NCBI GenBank assembly: GCA_935421135.1
Contig: OW285197.1
Location: 3,963,350 to 4,027,349, forward strand
Direction: 5' to 3'
Length of the DNA: 64,000 nucleotides
Origin: Bugulina stolonifera
Taxonomy: Eukaryota; Bryozoa; Gymnolaemata; Cheilostomatida; Bugulidae
The notes below the pieces were generated by a model. It made no database searches and had not been told where the DNA came from. It worked only from the letters and a program-made list of their open reading frames with translations. A program made the translations under genes and the position numbers. Below are positions 11,601 to 22,947 of this stretch, in pieces (the stretch's first letter is position 1; the number at the start of each line of letters is the position of its first letter).

Positions 11601-14600
11601 ACCAAACTGATTGTAAATGGTACTTCAGTCTAGAGAAACTAAACCTAAACAGGTTGGTTGAATTTTTTGTGTCTGACCCATACTTTTGCTTGCTTTGCGT
11701 AATATCAAGGAGTAAGAGAGAGAAGGAGGCTCGTCCATGAAAACCTGTGTATATGTTACAATGGGCTTCCGGTGTTCGATGTGCGCCTCGGGTACTTGAT
11801 AAAGTCAGAAGAAAAGATGATGAATATTTTTAAAAAAGTAAAATTCACACATCAACTAAAATTAAAATATAATCAATGTGAATAATTGGAAACACTCTAA
11901 TGAACGGGCTAACCATATACACACTAAACATTTCAATGGGATTCGATAGATATCGGCAAGTAAGTTTGCCAGATTTGAAGAAAATTGCGTATCTCAACAT
12001 AAAATGACACTTTTTGCAAATACCAACATGCTCAACAAATTAAGCAAAAATAATCTTGATAGATTTAAACTTGCTGCAATTGGTTAAGTTGAAATCCAAA
12101 TTTAAACTTTGCTCCTTCATAATAAAAAAAATGTACAAACGCCGAAATCGCGGTTAAAACGAGCAAATTTGTGGAACACATTTTTCTAACATCAGAACTC
12201 CATATACTTAATTTGATTTATGGTGTAGTGTTCAGATACCAATTTAGTTGGTAGGCTAGTTTGCGGGCCCTATAACATGCACACACTAAATGAAAATAGT
12301 GCTCCAACTATAGGCTATGTCAATAAACAATAATGTTTATCTCTCCATAGAAATGACTTTGATTGGATGCCATTGCTGTGATGTAATAAGCGCCAGAGCC
12401 GTGCACATGTGCATTGCTTTTATACCTGTTTAGCAATAAAGAAGTGCATCCTAATTCAACGGAGTTGTCTGCTCGCTTGATACCAGCAACTCATGTGCTC
12501 ATGTTTTTAAACCGAGGAGCACATCGAACACAAAATTCTCATGGACGAGCCTCCTTCTCTCTCTTACTCCTTGGTAACATCAAATAAACTTAGACTTAGG
12601 AACTTTAATTTTATATCATTATATACTTTACTGGGTGCTGAAACACATTGGGTATTTATCGGCAACTTCATTGGTTGATATGAGATAGCATCTAGTAACC
12701 AAACACAGCTTCTTGAGATTTTAGACATGAGTGATCCTTGATCTAAAGGTGAATCCTGTTGATTACAATAAAATATATTATGTGCAGACATGCTTATCCG
12801 AGAGTAACAAGCCTTTGTCAGTGCTGCATATTGCTATTTACATGTATCTAGAGTACACAATATAATGCAACATCCTGCAATATTTGAATATATCCATATC
12901 ATAGCCCATTGAGAAGGTTATTAATGTTATTAATGCACATATACATTGTAGTTCAATTTAGGTAAACCTGAAAACTAGCACTGTTGTTCTGTCTACAGTT
13001 GTATGTCTAAACTTAGTGCCTGTCATTGTAGTCCATATTATTTTCCCAAAACGATTTATTTATTGAAACAAACTGCAGTTGTTAGACCTAAAGCTATGAT
13101 GTACTTGTAGATTTTGCATTATTCGTGCAATAATACGCCAAAATGGCCAAAATATAGCCAAAATAACTTGTTATGTGTCAGACAATGCAATGAGAATCAT
13201 TAATTAATCAACAAACAGATTTAAGTCATACATGTATTTTCTCTTCAATGTGTATGCTATTGACATTTTTGAAGCATGGTGATTAGATGTGACATTGAAG
13301 ATACAGCTTTATTACCAGCTGGAACGGACATTCGAGACATAACAGTCAGAGCAGGATTAAGTCTACCAGTAATGGAAGGGACCTACTCTATCATAGATGC
13401 AGAAGCAAAAATGTGCGATAGGAAAGTGACAGTCATTGGTCAATCTGCATCACATGGTATGTATTCTTATCTAACATTACATATTATGCAGATTGTTTCC
13501 ATTTTAATGTGTACAAGATGACTTGTACACACAGTAAACATTGGTATTTTAGATTGAATAGCACTATCATGTGAATTAGGTTCTGTGATTCAACGTGTAT
13601 GTGAGTCTTATAATCATGGCTTGTGTTCATGTGCGGTGGTAAAGCATGTGCGCGATCTCTGGTCGCAGAGGAATGTTACATTGATTTCTCGAGGAGTTAA
13701 TTTCCCTTGTATCAAGAGGACAACTCCAAGTTTGTAGCCTGAGTTCCATCACCAATGAGTCGGGTGACCGGTAAAATTGCAACATGCGCTATATATAAGG
13801 CTACAGACTGCAGATCCCAGATCACAGAACAAAGACTGACGACCGTTTCGCCTTTAGTTATAGTGATTGTCCAACATTACTCAACCGTACCCATCCTTGC
13901 CTGTGCTTCTTTAAGGAAGTTGAAAGTACCAATTTGCAGACTGCACACTAGAATGACAACTTAATTGATAGTTTAATAAATTTTCAATATTCTGAAACAA
14001 CAGAACTATATTATTTTACTTGAACAGGAAAAGCTATATGTATATTCAACCATTGGCATGTATGTCATTCTAGCTTCAACAGCAAAACGACCTGAACCGA
14101 GGAAGAGTGCCGCTACCAGAGGATCTACCTCATCGACTACTAATCCAGCAAACATCACAAGTTCTAGACAAGTAACCATGGATAGCAGTGAGTTATTATA
14201 ACAGACCATGATTTCTTATAACATAGAAAATCTTCCCAATTGCTACAACACTCCGACCTCACGTTTTATTTACTGTAAGGAATAGTTTTTTTTTTGGGGA
14301 CAGAAAAATCACTGACTTAATGAATCATAACATTGACATGCAATTTGGACAATCATAAGCAACAATGTAAGGGCACAACTTAAAATTTTTATTGAGTTAT
14401 ATTATCACAGTAACGTACATTGTATCTATTAACACATAGTTATAGTGTATTTAACTAGTACGATACCTGGTGTATTTCTGCTACAGCCAGATGGACGAGT
14501 AAGCTTCAGAATACCTCGAAAGAATCAACAAGAAAATATGGTGAGTAGCCTTTTTTTGCTCAAGTTTATACATGTAAAAACCCTAAGCAGATTTGCATTA

Positions 14601-17600
14601 GTAACAATATCAGTCTTGCAATAATGTAACTACATGTACCTGTATAGTTAACGCAAACTTTGTTGCATCAAGCTTTGCGCTTAATAAATGCAAAATTTTT
14701 GAACTTATCCAATGAATTCGCTTTGCAGATTACACAAATATGAATGTGGTTATATACGCCCTAATCATTTCCTGTGGTACGATGTTAACAATCTGTGTCG
14801 CAACTACAGGGGTAGTTGTTGTGAGAAAACGAAAACAAGCAAAGCCAAAGATACAGCTTCTTAGACAAATGGGGTAATATAATTGTAGTGATCAACATTG
14901 TATATTATGTAGCTACGTGCATCATTTTTTCTAGCTCTAATATTATTGACGTACATTTCCTAAAATCTGTGTGTAGGAGTAAAAAAGTTACCATCTATGC
15001 ATTTCTTTTTCTAGTTTGGCCTCTCACAGCGTCTGGCTCTCGTTTTTTGTCCATACCAATAAACACCTGAGTAGCCTACTTGTAATAATATTAAAGTAAT
15101 ATGAAAATGAACTTCACAATAATATATTACCATAGCAAACACGATTGAATATCTTAATGAAAACATACTTTTTATTAGGATATTCAATGCGATTGTCTTT
15201 ACAATCCTGGATAATTGTATTTTCTTGGTAGAATAAACTTACAATATAGGTTAGCTCCTTTATCGATGGCACTCGAACGTGGCCGGAAGGGCTGTTTTGA
15301 TATAAGAAAATTCCGTTTTATGAAAACCAGTTGTTCCTGAGCAATTAATAACAAGTCGACGGAACTTATATATACATTGTATACTGATGGAGTTGTGGAG
15401 TCTAACTAGTAGCTTATTAACCGAAGTTGCCATGGAAGTGGCAGCCAGACCTGCTATGCTATGAATGAGAAGACGGTCAACAAGAAACAGTCAAACCTGC
15501 GGATTGCAATAGTAACAAGTAGCAACTCGAGCTAGTCAACAATTATTCATTGCCGCTTGCACCATTTAATAAAAGGTTGAACAATCGCGGCCTTCTGACA
15601 TTCCTCCCAGTGTGCTCGGACTATTACGTTGGTAGCAGCGGTGGGATTCCAAGGATCTAAAGTAGGTCAGACCCAGATTATAGACCTCAGACTCAGAGAT
15701 CCGCCCAGTAGGGTTGAGTGGGTGATAAAAATTAATTCATGGAAAGATTGCAGCTCTACTCGAGGCAATGAGAAGATCGAGGTATGAAAGCGAAGTACAA
15801 GGCTTTGTCGGACGGCTAAATGAGGTATTTTATTATCGAACGGCTTAGCCAAAGAATCGAAATCAACAGGTAGAAGGTTGGACCTAGTCTTACATACCAA
15901 CACAGGCCTCATACAGATCAGCAGAAAACTGTTGCTATGGAGGAGGTGTTTGCAAGTCTCGGCTGAAACTGGCTTACAGCTACATTTATCGGGAAGCGCA
16001 TGCCTCAATTATATTGGAACACTCAAGTTTTTTCCAAAAATAGTGCACATAATGCCTGTGCAAGCGCCCATCCAATTTTAGGTCATGTGTACCACTAGCA
16101 GAGCAAGCTACAGTCTCTATTCCAATGAAATGGTGGGGCAAAGTTGGTCTTTCTCTTCACTCCATAGCAACCCATTTTTGGATGGAAAGACGGACTGCTA
16201 GTGTGTGCACTTGCAGTAAGAAGAGGAATCATGCAGAGAACCCCTTTCTATTCCACAGTCTCCTTCCATTAGACTTAAGCCACTGGTACCTTTAGAACAC
16301 AAGCCATCCAACTTCCGAGGTAAAAAATGCACGAACCCCAGAAGATTATTCCAGCCTCCCCTTAAATTGCACCCCAGGATGAAGGTCTCACTAAATTAGT
16401 TCCAGCATTTACCCCTGTATTAATTGGTTCTTCCTTCACCATCTTACCAATGAAGAAACTCATGTACATGTACTTACCACGGAGAATTATTCAAAAAGGT
16501 TGGATCTATTCTCAGTGGAAAGAGGCGCTCCAGAGCAGCATAAAGTTCATAGTGGGGTTGAAGTATTTGTGATAGCATTAAAGCCAAAGACACCTGATGG
16601 AAAGTCTGCAGCCATTTGGGACTTTTTGAAACAGCGATTGAAGTGTAAGAACCACAACCTGCCCTGATATCAGGGCTCTGTTTCGACAAAAACCGATTAG
16701 GACATCAATAGCAGCTGCTAGGTTCTTTAATCATTGTACTAGACACAAACACAGATAAATAATAGGATGACCAATATGTACGTATATGATGATGAGGTTG
16801 TCAGCTTTGTTCAACTCTCACTATTGATACACACATGTACATGTACGGGTACGATTCCATGTACTTGCACATGAATAGACGTGTATATTTCAAAGGCCGA
16901 GGGTCATCTTACATGTATGAGTAAGGATATTACTAATGTATGAGCATGAAGGAGTCCTGATATTACTTTTGACCCAGAGACATTTTTTACAAATTGCCCC
17001 GAGGGTCTTGTATAGCAGTAATCGCCCGAGTACCTGTAATAAATGTAAATGCTATGAGAATAAACTATTATGTTTTTTTCCAAAAATATGCTAATATGAT
17101 TTATTATTTCTAATCATGGCAGTACATTGTTGAATATGCATATTTTTTGTGGAGGACTGACATCATCTTTATTATGTTTTAACACATGTAAAAATTTATT
17201 CAAGTAGAGTGTCGATAGCTCACTGTCGGTTCTCCGGCGCACCGCTAAAACTACCTGTACTACGAGAGAAACATCTGTATTAGTAATGTTCAGTAAAAGT
17301 GATTGAGATCCAAGCATCAAATGAGGCAATGATAGTAAAAGCCGTTCACTTTATTCATAATATAATGTTCCAACTTCCAGAAAATAGTTCCGGTAAAAGG
17401 CTCACATAGCGCCGTCCGGAAATTGCACAACACGATGGCGGCCTGAAGGCAAAGCGTCGAGCCAAGATAGGTCAGCTATAACAAAAGTCATTTAAAATCA
17501 TGGGATTTTTGTGCAAGTTACAGCAAAGTTACAGCTATTTCTGAGAAGTTGGTCGTCTTTATATGGGTGTAAAAAGGGTGTAAATTATCAGTGAGATGCG

Positions 17601-19157
17601 CACAATAGAGTAGATACAGTAGATAAAATATTGTAATGGTCAGAAGATGTGCCTACATGACCTCGCTAGCCTGGTTGACCTTATGTGCCTAGTAGTCACC
17701 ACAGCTCTGCTTGTCTGGCTCTTGGCATCTTGCACTTAGCTGCCTTGTGACTCATACTTAGATTACTGTGCTTGTTTTGACCATACATATATAATTACAC
17801 ACCACTTTATACTTATAAGGTGCATTACTGATTAATTACGTTATTTTTATACCCATATAAAGAGACCCGAACTCTCAGAATTACCTGATATATTGAGTTT
17901 GCACATGAATTGGATGATTTTAAGCATATTTTGTTGCACCCAACCTAGTTTGGGTCAGCCATCGCGCTTCTGGCCGCCATTTTGTTGCACAATTTCTGGA
18001 CGACACTACGGCATCTTTTTACGACATTACGTCGGCCTTTTTACCGGAACCTCCTCCGGAAGTTCTTATGCTATATAAAGCACAATGTCTTTATGTTTGT
18101 TGCCTCAGTTCTTGCTTGGATCTCAATAAAGACATATCACTATACTTATATACAGAGACTCTCACTTCGTATATAGGTCATTCCAGTCGTTAACCAGTTG
18201 CAACCCGAACTGCGTACTAGGTCGGATCACTCTCTTTCTCAGTATAGCAAGCAAGCATCGACTCAGGACCATATGGGTCGTCTTGATTAGACAATTGATT
18301 GTTATTACTTGTTAATCTGTCATGTAATCAGAAGGCCTAGCACCACTCATAGGCTCTTCATTTTGGACAAGGGATTCGTCTTAGGGCGACAGCACTATTC
18401 CCCAAAAAAATATTACATTATGTTTCTGCATAGGCTAGTCAACGTACATAAATAAGGTGTGAGCTGTTTGTGACAAATGTGATGCAGCTTGGCGTTGAAA
18501 CCGTTATGCCATTTATGCCAAAATCTAACTATATGATTGTATACGTTGAGAAGCAAAACCTATTTCAGAACACTCGTCCCAACTGTGATCCTAGAATCTA
18601 CATACATGCATGTACAATGAATATTATATTTTAGACCAGATCCAAGCACAACAGCTGCAAACAGTGTGACAACAAAGACTTGGTCGATTATACCCGAGGA
18701 AACCTATTACAACACGCTGCCAAAACAAGACATGGATCCATACAGTACAATTAATCAATATCAAACGATGCCAACTACCCCAGACTATCCAACTAACTAC
18801 TACTTCCTTGAGTACAGCGCACCCGCAAGTGACAGGACTGAGAATCGGAAAGCTGATCACCAAAAACCTGACAACCATAGATCTGAGGGTCGTACAATAG
18901 GACACCAGGGGTTTACTCATCTAGAATTTAACAAAAAGGCGTCAGATGGCCAAACCTTTGAAAACCAACTATTTGAAAATCAGAGGTTTGGAAATCAAAG
19001 ATTTGAACATCAACGGTTTGGCAACCCGACATTCGACAATCACAGAAGTGACAACCAAGTTTTTGGAAACCAGAGTTTTGGACACCAGAATTTTGGAAAT
19101 CAGAGACTTGAACACCAGAGGTTTGACAGCCAAAGATCAACTAGTCGGAGATATTAG
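8630..19157 (+). CDS. Nine-exon ITAM-bearing single-pass receptor-like protein, 716 residues
   Basis: Exons: 8630-8665, 9423-9490, 10159-11009, 11475-11652, 13275-13456, 14074-14187, 14487-14540, 14729-14873 and 18635-19157. Every junction is GT-AG and keeps frame, and the total is 2151 coding bases (717 codons). The start MAPTGEWIICIY looks like a short signal-peptide exon. Residues about 34-319 form a propeller-like region. Residues 319-439 are two Cys-containing repeats. Residues 439-494 are a Ser/Thr/Lys-rich stalk (SAATRGSTSSTTNPANITS). A TM helix (VVIYALIISCGTMLTICVAT...) is followed by RKRKQAKPK. The tail from residue 543 has an ITAM and a 5-residue repeat array. Intron phases match the paralogue at 23405-29557. 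Seen: exon structure, TM and motifs. Inferred: plasma-membrane receptor signalling through SH2-domain kinases. Ligand unknown. I do not recognise a named family. Confidence 0.8.
10159..11009 (+). CDS. Exon 3 of the ITAM receptor: propeller-like ectodomain
   Basis: The exon opens after acceptor cttttgtag with phase 2 and ends at donor GTTAGT with phase 1. It encodes about 283 residues. Blade-like strands such as SLYILENRGQLRQYSF and NILYIGGQYGIYSYQ resemble the LY-x-D/E-x-x-G-x-L-x-x-Y/V pattern of NHL or YWTD-type beta-propellers; this is pattern recognition, not a proven fold. Comparable segments in the two minus-strand paralogues (STVKHMEIYRR, ENLYILDYYGTLKKVS, NGIYFINC) align along the whole exon, though identity is low. 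Several N-x-S/T sites are present, as expected for an extracellular domain. Confidence 0.8.
11475..13456 (+). CDS. Exons 4 and 5 of the ITAM receptor: paired Cys-containing repeats
   Basis: Exon 4 (11475-11652) and exon 5 (13275-13456) each encode about 60 residues with the same outline: a Cys near the start, then P-G-I/T-Y about 40 residues later, then a second Cys about 10 residues after that (CERNG...SPGIYLSEVYLNQTDC; CDIED...MEGTYSIIDAEAKMC). The minus-strand paralogue has the same unit (CIESL...VAGVYIFELTYYRGRC). This looks like a small beta domain with one disulfide, repeated twice before the stalk. I cannot name the family. The intron between the exons carries the MITE at 11706-12573. 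Confidence 0.7.
11706..12573. mobile_element. 868-bp non-autonomous DNA transposon (MITE) in intron 4
   Basis: The ends are inverted repeats of about 35 bases: the left begins CAAGGAGTAAGAGAGAGAAG and the right is its complement, ending CTTACTCCTTG. Both continue inward through GTTCGATGTGC and CCTCGG with gaps. The flanks GTAATAT (11699-11705) and GTAACAT (12574-12580) look like an imperfect 7-bp target duplication. No transposase ORF is present. The superfamily is not assigned. Confidence 0.75.
13590..13985 (+). repeat. Possible promoter-bearing repeat in intron 5
   Basis: A GC-richer patch in the intron between exons 5 and 6. It has a strong TATA box (GCTATATATAAGGC near 13789) and an AATAAA near 13975, spaced as in an LTR. 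No second copy in the window and no terminal TG..CA pair could be fixed, so this may be a decayed solo LTR or chance. Confidence 0.25.
15250..16080 (+). mobile_element. Remnant of another LTR retrotransposon (LTR end, primer site, decayed internal part)
   Basis: GC-richer sequence with a TATA-like ACTTATATATACATTG, an AATAAAAGG near 15570, and then TGGTAGCAGCGGTGGGATTC at 15630. That last string matches the primer-binding region just after the 5' LTR at 59305 (TGGTGGCAGCGGTGGGATAC). The internal part after 15650 has only broken frames. A left LTR edge could not be fixed and no second LTR is present. Confidence 0.5.
17340..17600 (-). mobile_element. Inverted LTR fragment
   Basis: Read on the minus strand it contains TTTACACCCATATAAAGACG, GCCGCCATCGTGTTGTGCAA and TTTCCGGACGGCGCTATGTG, in the same order as in the plus-strand LTRs at 5.0, 17.7 and 58.7 kb. 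It abuts the plus-oriented solo LTR at 17632, giving an inverted LTR pair about 30 bases apart. Confidence 0.55.
17632..18417 (+). mobile_element. Solo LTR, family of the 58.7-kb element
   Basis: It begins TGTAATGGTCAG and ends AATATTACA, matching the TGTAATGG...ATTACA termini of the complete element. It carries GCTATATAAAGCAC near 18068 (TATA) and CAATAAAGACATATC near 18125 (polyadenylation signal). It is about 120 bases longer than the 3' LTR at 62915. No exact target duplication is visible, so it is old or rearranged. Confidence 0.72.
18635..19157 (+). CDS. Exon 9 of the ITAM receptor: cytoplasmic tail
   Basis: This exon follows acceptor atattttag in phase 2 and runs to the stop at 19155-19157. 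YNTL (18708-18719) and YSTI (18741-18752) are separated by seven residues, meeting the YxxL/I-x6-8-YxxL/I ITAM consensus. YQTM (18759-18770) is a YxxM motif of the type bound by PI3K p85 SH2 domains. YYFL (18798-18809) is a further YxxL. The last third is a 5-residue repeat array. In animals, paired ITAM tyrosines recruit Syk/ZAP70-type tandem SH2 kinases; that such a kinase acts here is inference. Confidence 0.78.
18957..19136 (+). repeat. Twelve in-frame 15-bp repeats coding the pentapeptide F-x-N/H-Q-R
   Basis: The receptor tail ends with twelve consecutive five-residue units such as FENQL, FENQR, FGNQR, FEHQR, FGNPT, FDNHR and FGNQS. The period of 15 bases is seen directly in the DNA (TTTGGAAATCAGAGG-like units). 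It is hydrophilic apart from the leading Phe or Leu. It differs from the A(D/N)Lxx pentapeptide-repeat family. Copy number is likely variable because the units are tandem and similar. Confidence 0.85.
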
Positions 19158-19575
19158 AACAAACTACTTGGAAATCAGTTTCAATAACTGACCATCTAGC
19201 GTGCATGGAATACTGTGATGCATAATATAAATGCATGCCGTGTAGAGATGTACATGCATTGTACAGTAGCTTTGCAATGCACAACTCTAGACATGTCATT
19301 TTAGTTTTTGAGTACGCTAAAGCTAATTAACTATGATATTTCGCTATGCATTTCAGAGTTTCCCGGTTTAAATACACTTGCTGCCTTAACTTTGATTTCG
19401 GGATGTTTTGCCAATAAGCCGTGTTCAGTTCAAAGATAAAATGCGCGTGGACACTACACTGCAGATTTCTGCAGTTTTCTTTACATGTAGCAATGGTTAT
19501 CTGCACAATCGTTTCAACTACACGTATATATTATTGTGCTCCGGTTGTAAAAACCTCTTTAAAGTAGATTAATGT

Positions 19576-19581
19576 AATAAA
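19576..19581 (+). terminator. Likely polyadenylation signal of the ITAM receptor gene
   Basis: AATAAA lies 419 bases after the stop codon, the first canonical hexamer downstream. The 3' end itself cannot be placed from sequence. Confidence 0.4.
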
Positions 19582-20294
19582 TAGAGGTACATGTAAGTAT
19601 CGTAACTATACTATAACCTAGTGCATGGCCTTAATGTTGCACAGTAGCACAACTCATAAACATACACAATGCCATGTAGAACACTGCTCTGTCAAAATGT
19701 GATGTTTCTACTACTGCTGCATAATTTAAAGATTCAAAAGTGCATGTCCCAAAACGTTCCCTGCGTTTAGTGAAAAGCATGTATATGATGTACAAAGATA
19801 TACATGTATATCTATTAAACACACCATACATGTGGCGTCTCACAACACTGATGAGTTGCACATAGTTTTCGAATAAACCTGCTACTTGGTTCGTGCCTTG
19901 AGTATACACGTAGCTGCTTCCCTGTACAGCTGTTTCATTTGACTTATATTGTCATGATCATGGCATACAAACAATAGAGTAAACGCTTAGCACTGATTAG
20001 ATAGGAAGTGTAAGCAGCAGTACTGTGGACATTATTCTACTAGCAATGTTGATACCTGGTTATGAGAGTTATTGGAGAAACTACAGAGGTTGCCAATGAA
20101 GTACTCAGACCGCACAGAGCAACTATGAAATTGTAGCTTATCCTAAACATCTAGGTCACTTTGTTAGTTTAGTCAATAATACAGCATACTGTTGACTGAA
20201 CCTTCGACTATTGGCAAAAGTTTTAGACGGTGAAATATAGAAGTCAAAGAAAGAGCTTTGATTGTGACCTTAATATTAGATTCATAGAGATTAA

Positions 20295-22947
20295 CCCATT
20301 AGGTCCTATACCGCCCCGTTGGCGCCCTGGCAACTTTTTCCTGTAACGCCCGTAGCCGCCCCCCCCCCCTTCACTGAGGTTTCACTTTCATTTCTGTATG
20401 AGCTTTTATCAAGCTGAAACTGCTATAATAATTGGTTGCTAGGATACTAGAGCTATCCAGCAGTATTCTAGGAGTAGAAAATTATATAGGTCAGATGAGA
20501 AAATTTTGAGAACAGCGTGTTTGAAAATTGGAGATTTTACCGCTATGGCTGCTTCCATTTGAACATTGCCAATGATTGATCATGACATTGCTGGTTGTGA
20601 TAGAGCTTGTGATTATAGCTGATTGAGAGTATGTAAGTATTATGACAGCTATAAAAGCATTTGCTCAGCTATTGGAATAAAAATTACAGAAATAATCATA
20701 ATGGGGATCAATGTTCCAGCTATTACTATCACACTAAATCACTCAATGGTTTTGATGAATAATCCAGGATAATTCTAGCATCTTAGTAGCAGAGTTAAAA
20801 CATAATGCCCTACTGCTATAATTATTATGAACATGTAGCTAGTCCCAGGCTAGTGGCCTTGCAGATTTATTTATTTATTATTATACTTATTTTATTTCTA
20901 TATTTATATCTGCTGGCTACTAGCTGGTACTCTGGACTGGCATACACAATACATCTTACAATTATTTACTCAATCTTATGACATGGTCTAAAACTACCAG
21001 AAATAATAATATACATGTAGGCCTATGTTATATTAGTAGATATTTTTCATAAGGTCATCTAACAAGTTCTAAATTTAGAAGGGGCATGGCCTATAGTCTG
21101 TGTATATGCAGAATGTCCACTTCCTGGTTATAGTAGTTTTACATGACTGTGTACCCTCTTCCTCTGTTTCCACATCTAATGTACAAGCACAGGTTCACAG
21201 GTTCCATGCAGGTAGCCCGGTATCATTATTCACTTTCTGGTTAGTAGTGGGAACTCATTTCTACCCTCTGTGTTATTTGTACTTCTAATAGTACACAGTT
21301 GATGTCCTAGTAGACTAGTAGGAACATGTGCATCTAGGTGGCCAGGTACCATTGTTCACTTCCTGGTTAGCAGTGGAAACTCATCCATACGCCTTTTGTA
21401 ATCTGTACATTTACTGGTACACAGTTAGTGTTTTGGTAGCTCAGTAGATGCAGATGCTTGTACATGTAGGTGGTCAGGCAAAAACATTCACTTCCTGGTT
21501 CATAGTTTCTCACCAGTATTTTTTTCTGATATTTCGTACATGATTCCATGTTCAAGTCGCCTAGTACGGAAGCCCAAGTGTACATGTATGTTGCCAGACA
21601 ACCAACCATCTAGTTAGTCACTTTTGAATTATCCATGGTTCAGACTACATCATATAGTACACAGGTTCACTTGGTAGCAAGTTCCAATATCATTGTTCCT
21701 CTTCTTGTTCTGCTGTGCTCACACACCAGCCTAGTAGTTAGACCCTTCCTTCTGTAAGTACATGTACTAGACTGACTGCCACTGGCTCTGCAATCATTGA
21801 TCTTCCCAGTGTAGGTCCTGTGTGCTGTGTGGAGGCTACATGCACTAAATTGACAAGCTTATAGCCAGCCTTGTAGTTATGAATCAAGCTTTACCCCATA
21901 TTATACTCTCTCTAATTGCACTTGTACCTGTAGGTGCACAGCTATCATGTTCACTTTCTGGTTAGAAAGTTAGTACCAGGTTCACTGTTATAGTAACCTA
22001 GCAGACACATATGCATGGGGGAACAGACTAAGAATTCACTTCCTGGCCAATAGTTTCTAATTCATAAGATTATTTTTTACCCAAAATTTTGTGTAAATTA
22101 TTATTATTTATTTGCACAGGCAAAGGTAGAGGTACTAACAGTAACAAGCCATGAACATTGATCCCATCATTAGCAGGCATTGCTTGTGACATTACTTTTC
22201 CCTGTCATTTGCCACATGCATATCCACCTGTTATATGATTCTGTTTCTAATATTTATGTACATATTATATGTAGCTACGTATCATCTTCTCAACTGTATG
22301 ACATATTTTATATAATACCATATTATTTTTATCTGCATTGCACATACTAATTTTTCTGCTTTTGCATGACCATAAATAGATCACATGTAAACATTGCGAT
22401 GTAGTATTGGTTTTATAAGGTAGCACCTCTAATATTATATGACATAAAACAGTTATATTATACAATGTACATGTACATGTATAAAATGTATTCATGGTAA
22501 TTTTCAAATCGACATACCCAGAAACTCTTCCTCTGTTGAGCATTACACATAAGACTTGGAGAGCTATTACATATATCAAATTGTAGAGAATTTTTTGCAG
22601 ATTCAGAATAAGTAAGAAAATAGAATACATCTAAGAGAGAATTCAAATTAGAGGATATGATATCTGAGCCTTTAGCCTTGTGCATTGAGGGATATGATAA
22701 AAATAATATAGCTAAAGTTCACTGCTCTCTTGGATGTTCAATATAGGTAGCACAAGGTTGGAATACATGTCAAAATGTAGAGAATTTTCTGCTGATTTGG
22801 AATATATGCATATATGTGTATATGAAAATGTTGATATTTTTAACTTAAATTGCATAACAATGAAGCTATGTCCATAAGCCTGCTAACCAATGAATTCTCT
22901 TAGGACAGAAATGCCCATTGAATTAGAACACAATAGGACCTAATGGG
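20295..22947. mobile_element. piggyBac-like non-autonomous transposon, 2.65 kb
   Basis: The ends are a perfect 15-bp inverted repeat, CCCATTAGGTCCTAT on the left and its complement on the right, each directly flanked by TTAA (20291-20294 and 22948-22951). A TTAA duplication with CCC/GGG termini is the hallmark of piggyBac-superfamily insertion. No transposase-sized ORF exists inside, so it must be mobilised in trans or be dead. GC-rich sequence (GCCCCGTTGGCGCCCTGGC and a C10 run) follows the left end. Confidence 0.8.
21090..22065. repeat. Degenerate tandem repeats inside the piggyBac-like element
   Basis: The core TTCACTTCCTGGTTAGTAGT recurs near 21115, 21228, 21357, 21489, 21952 and 22037, at roughly 110-130 base spacing (one larger gap). 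It is usually followed by GTGGGAACTCAT-like sequence and an acatgt-rich segment. The units fill about a third of the element and are not coding. Confidence 0.6.

Larger units (their letters stand above)
14874..18634 (+). other. Large last intron of the ITAM receptor, filled with LTR debris
   Basis: This 3.76-kb intron separates the TM exon from the tail exon. It contains an LTR remnant near 15250-15660, an inverted LTR fragment near 17340-17600 and a solo LTR at 17632-18417. The remainder (16.1-17.3 kb) has no recognisable gene. The short ORF at 14888-15070 is intronic and not part of the spliced frame. Confidence 0.6.

Noticed and set aside
18928..19140. Antisense ORF of 70 residues (CQTSGVQVSDFQ)
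   Set aside because: Mirror of the pentapeptide array on the receptor tail; open because of the repeat, not a gene.
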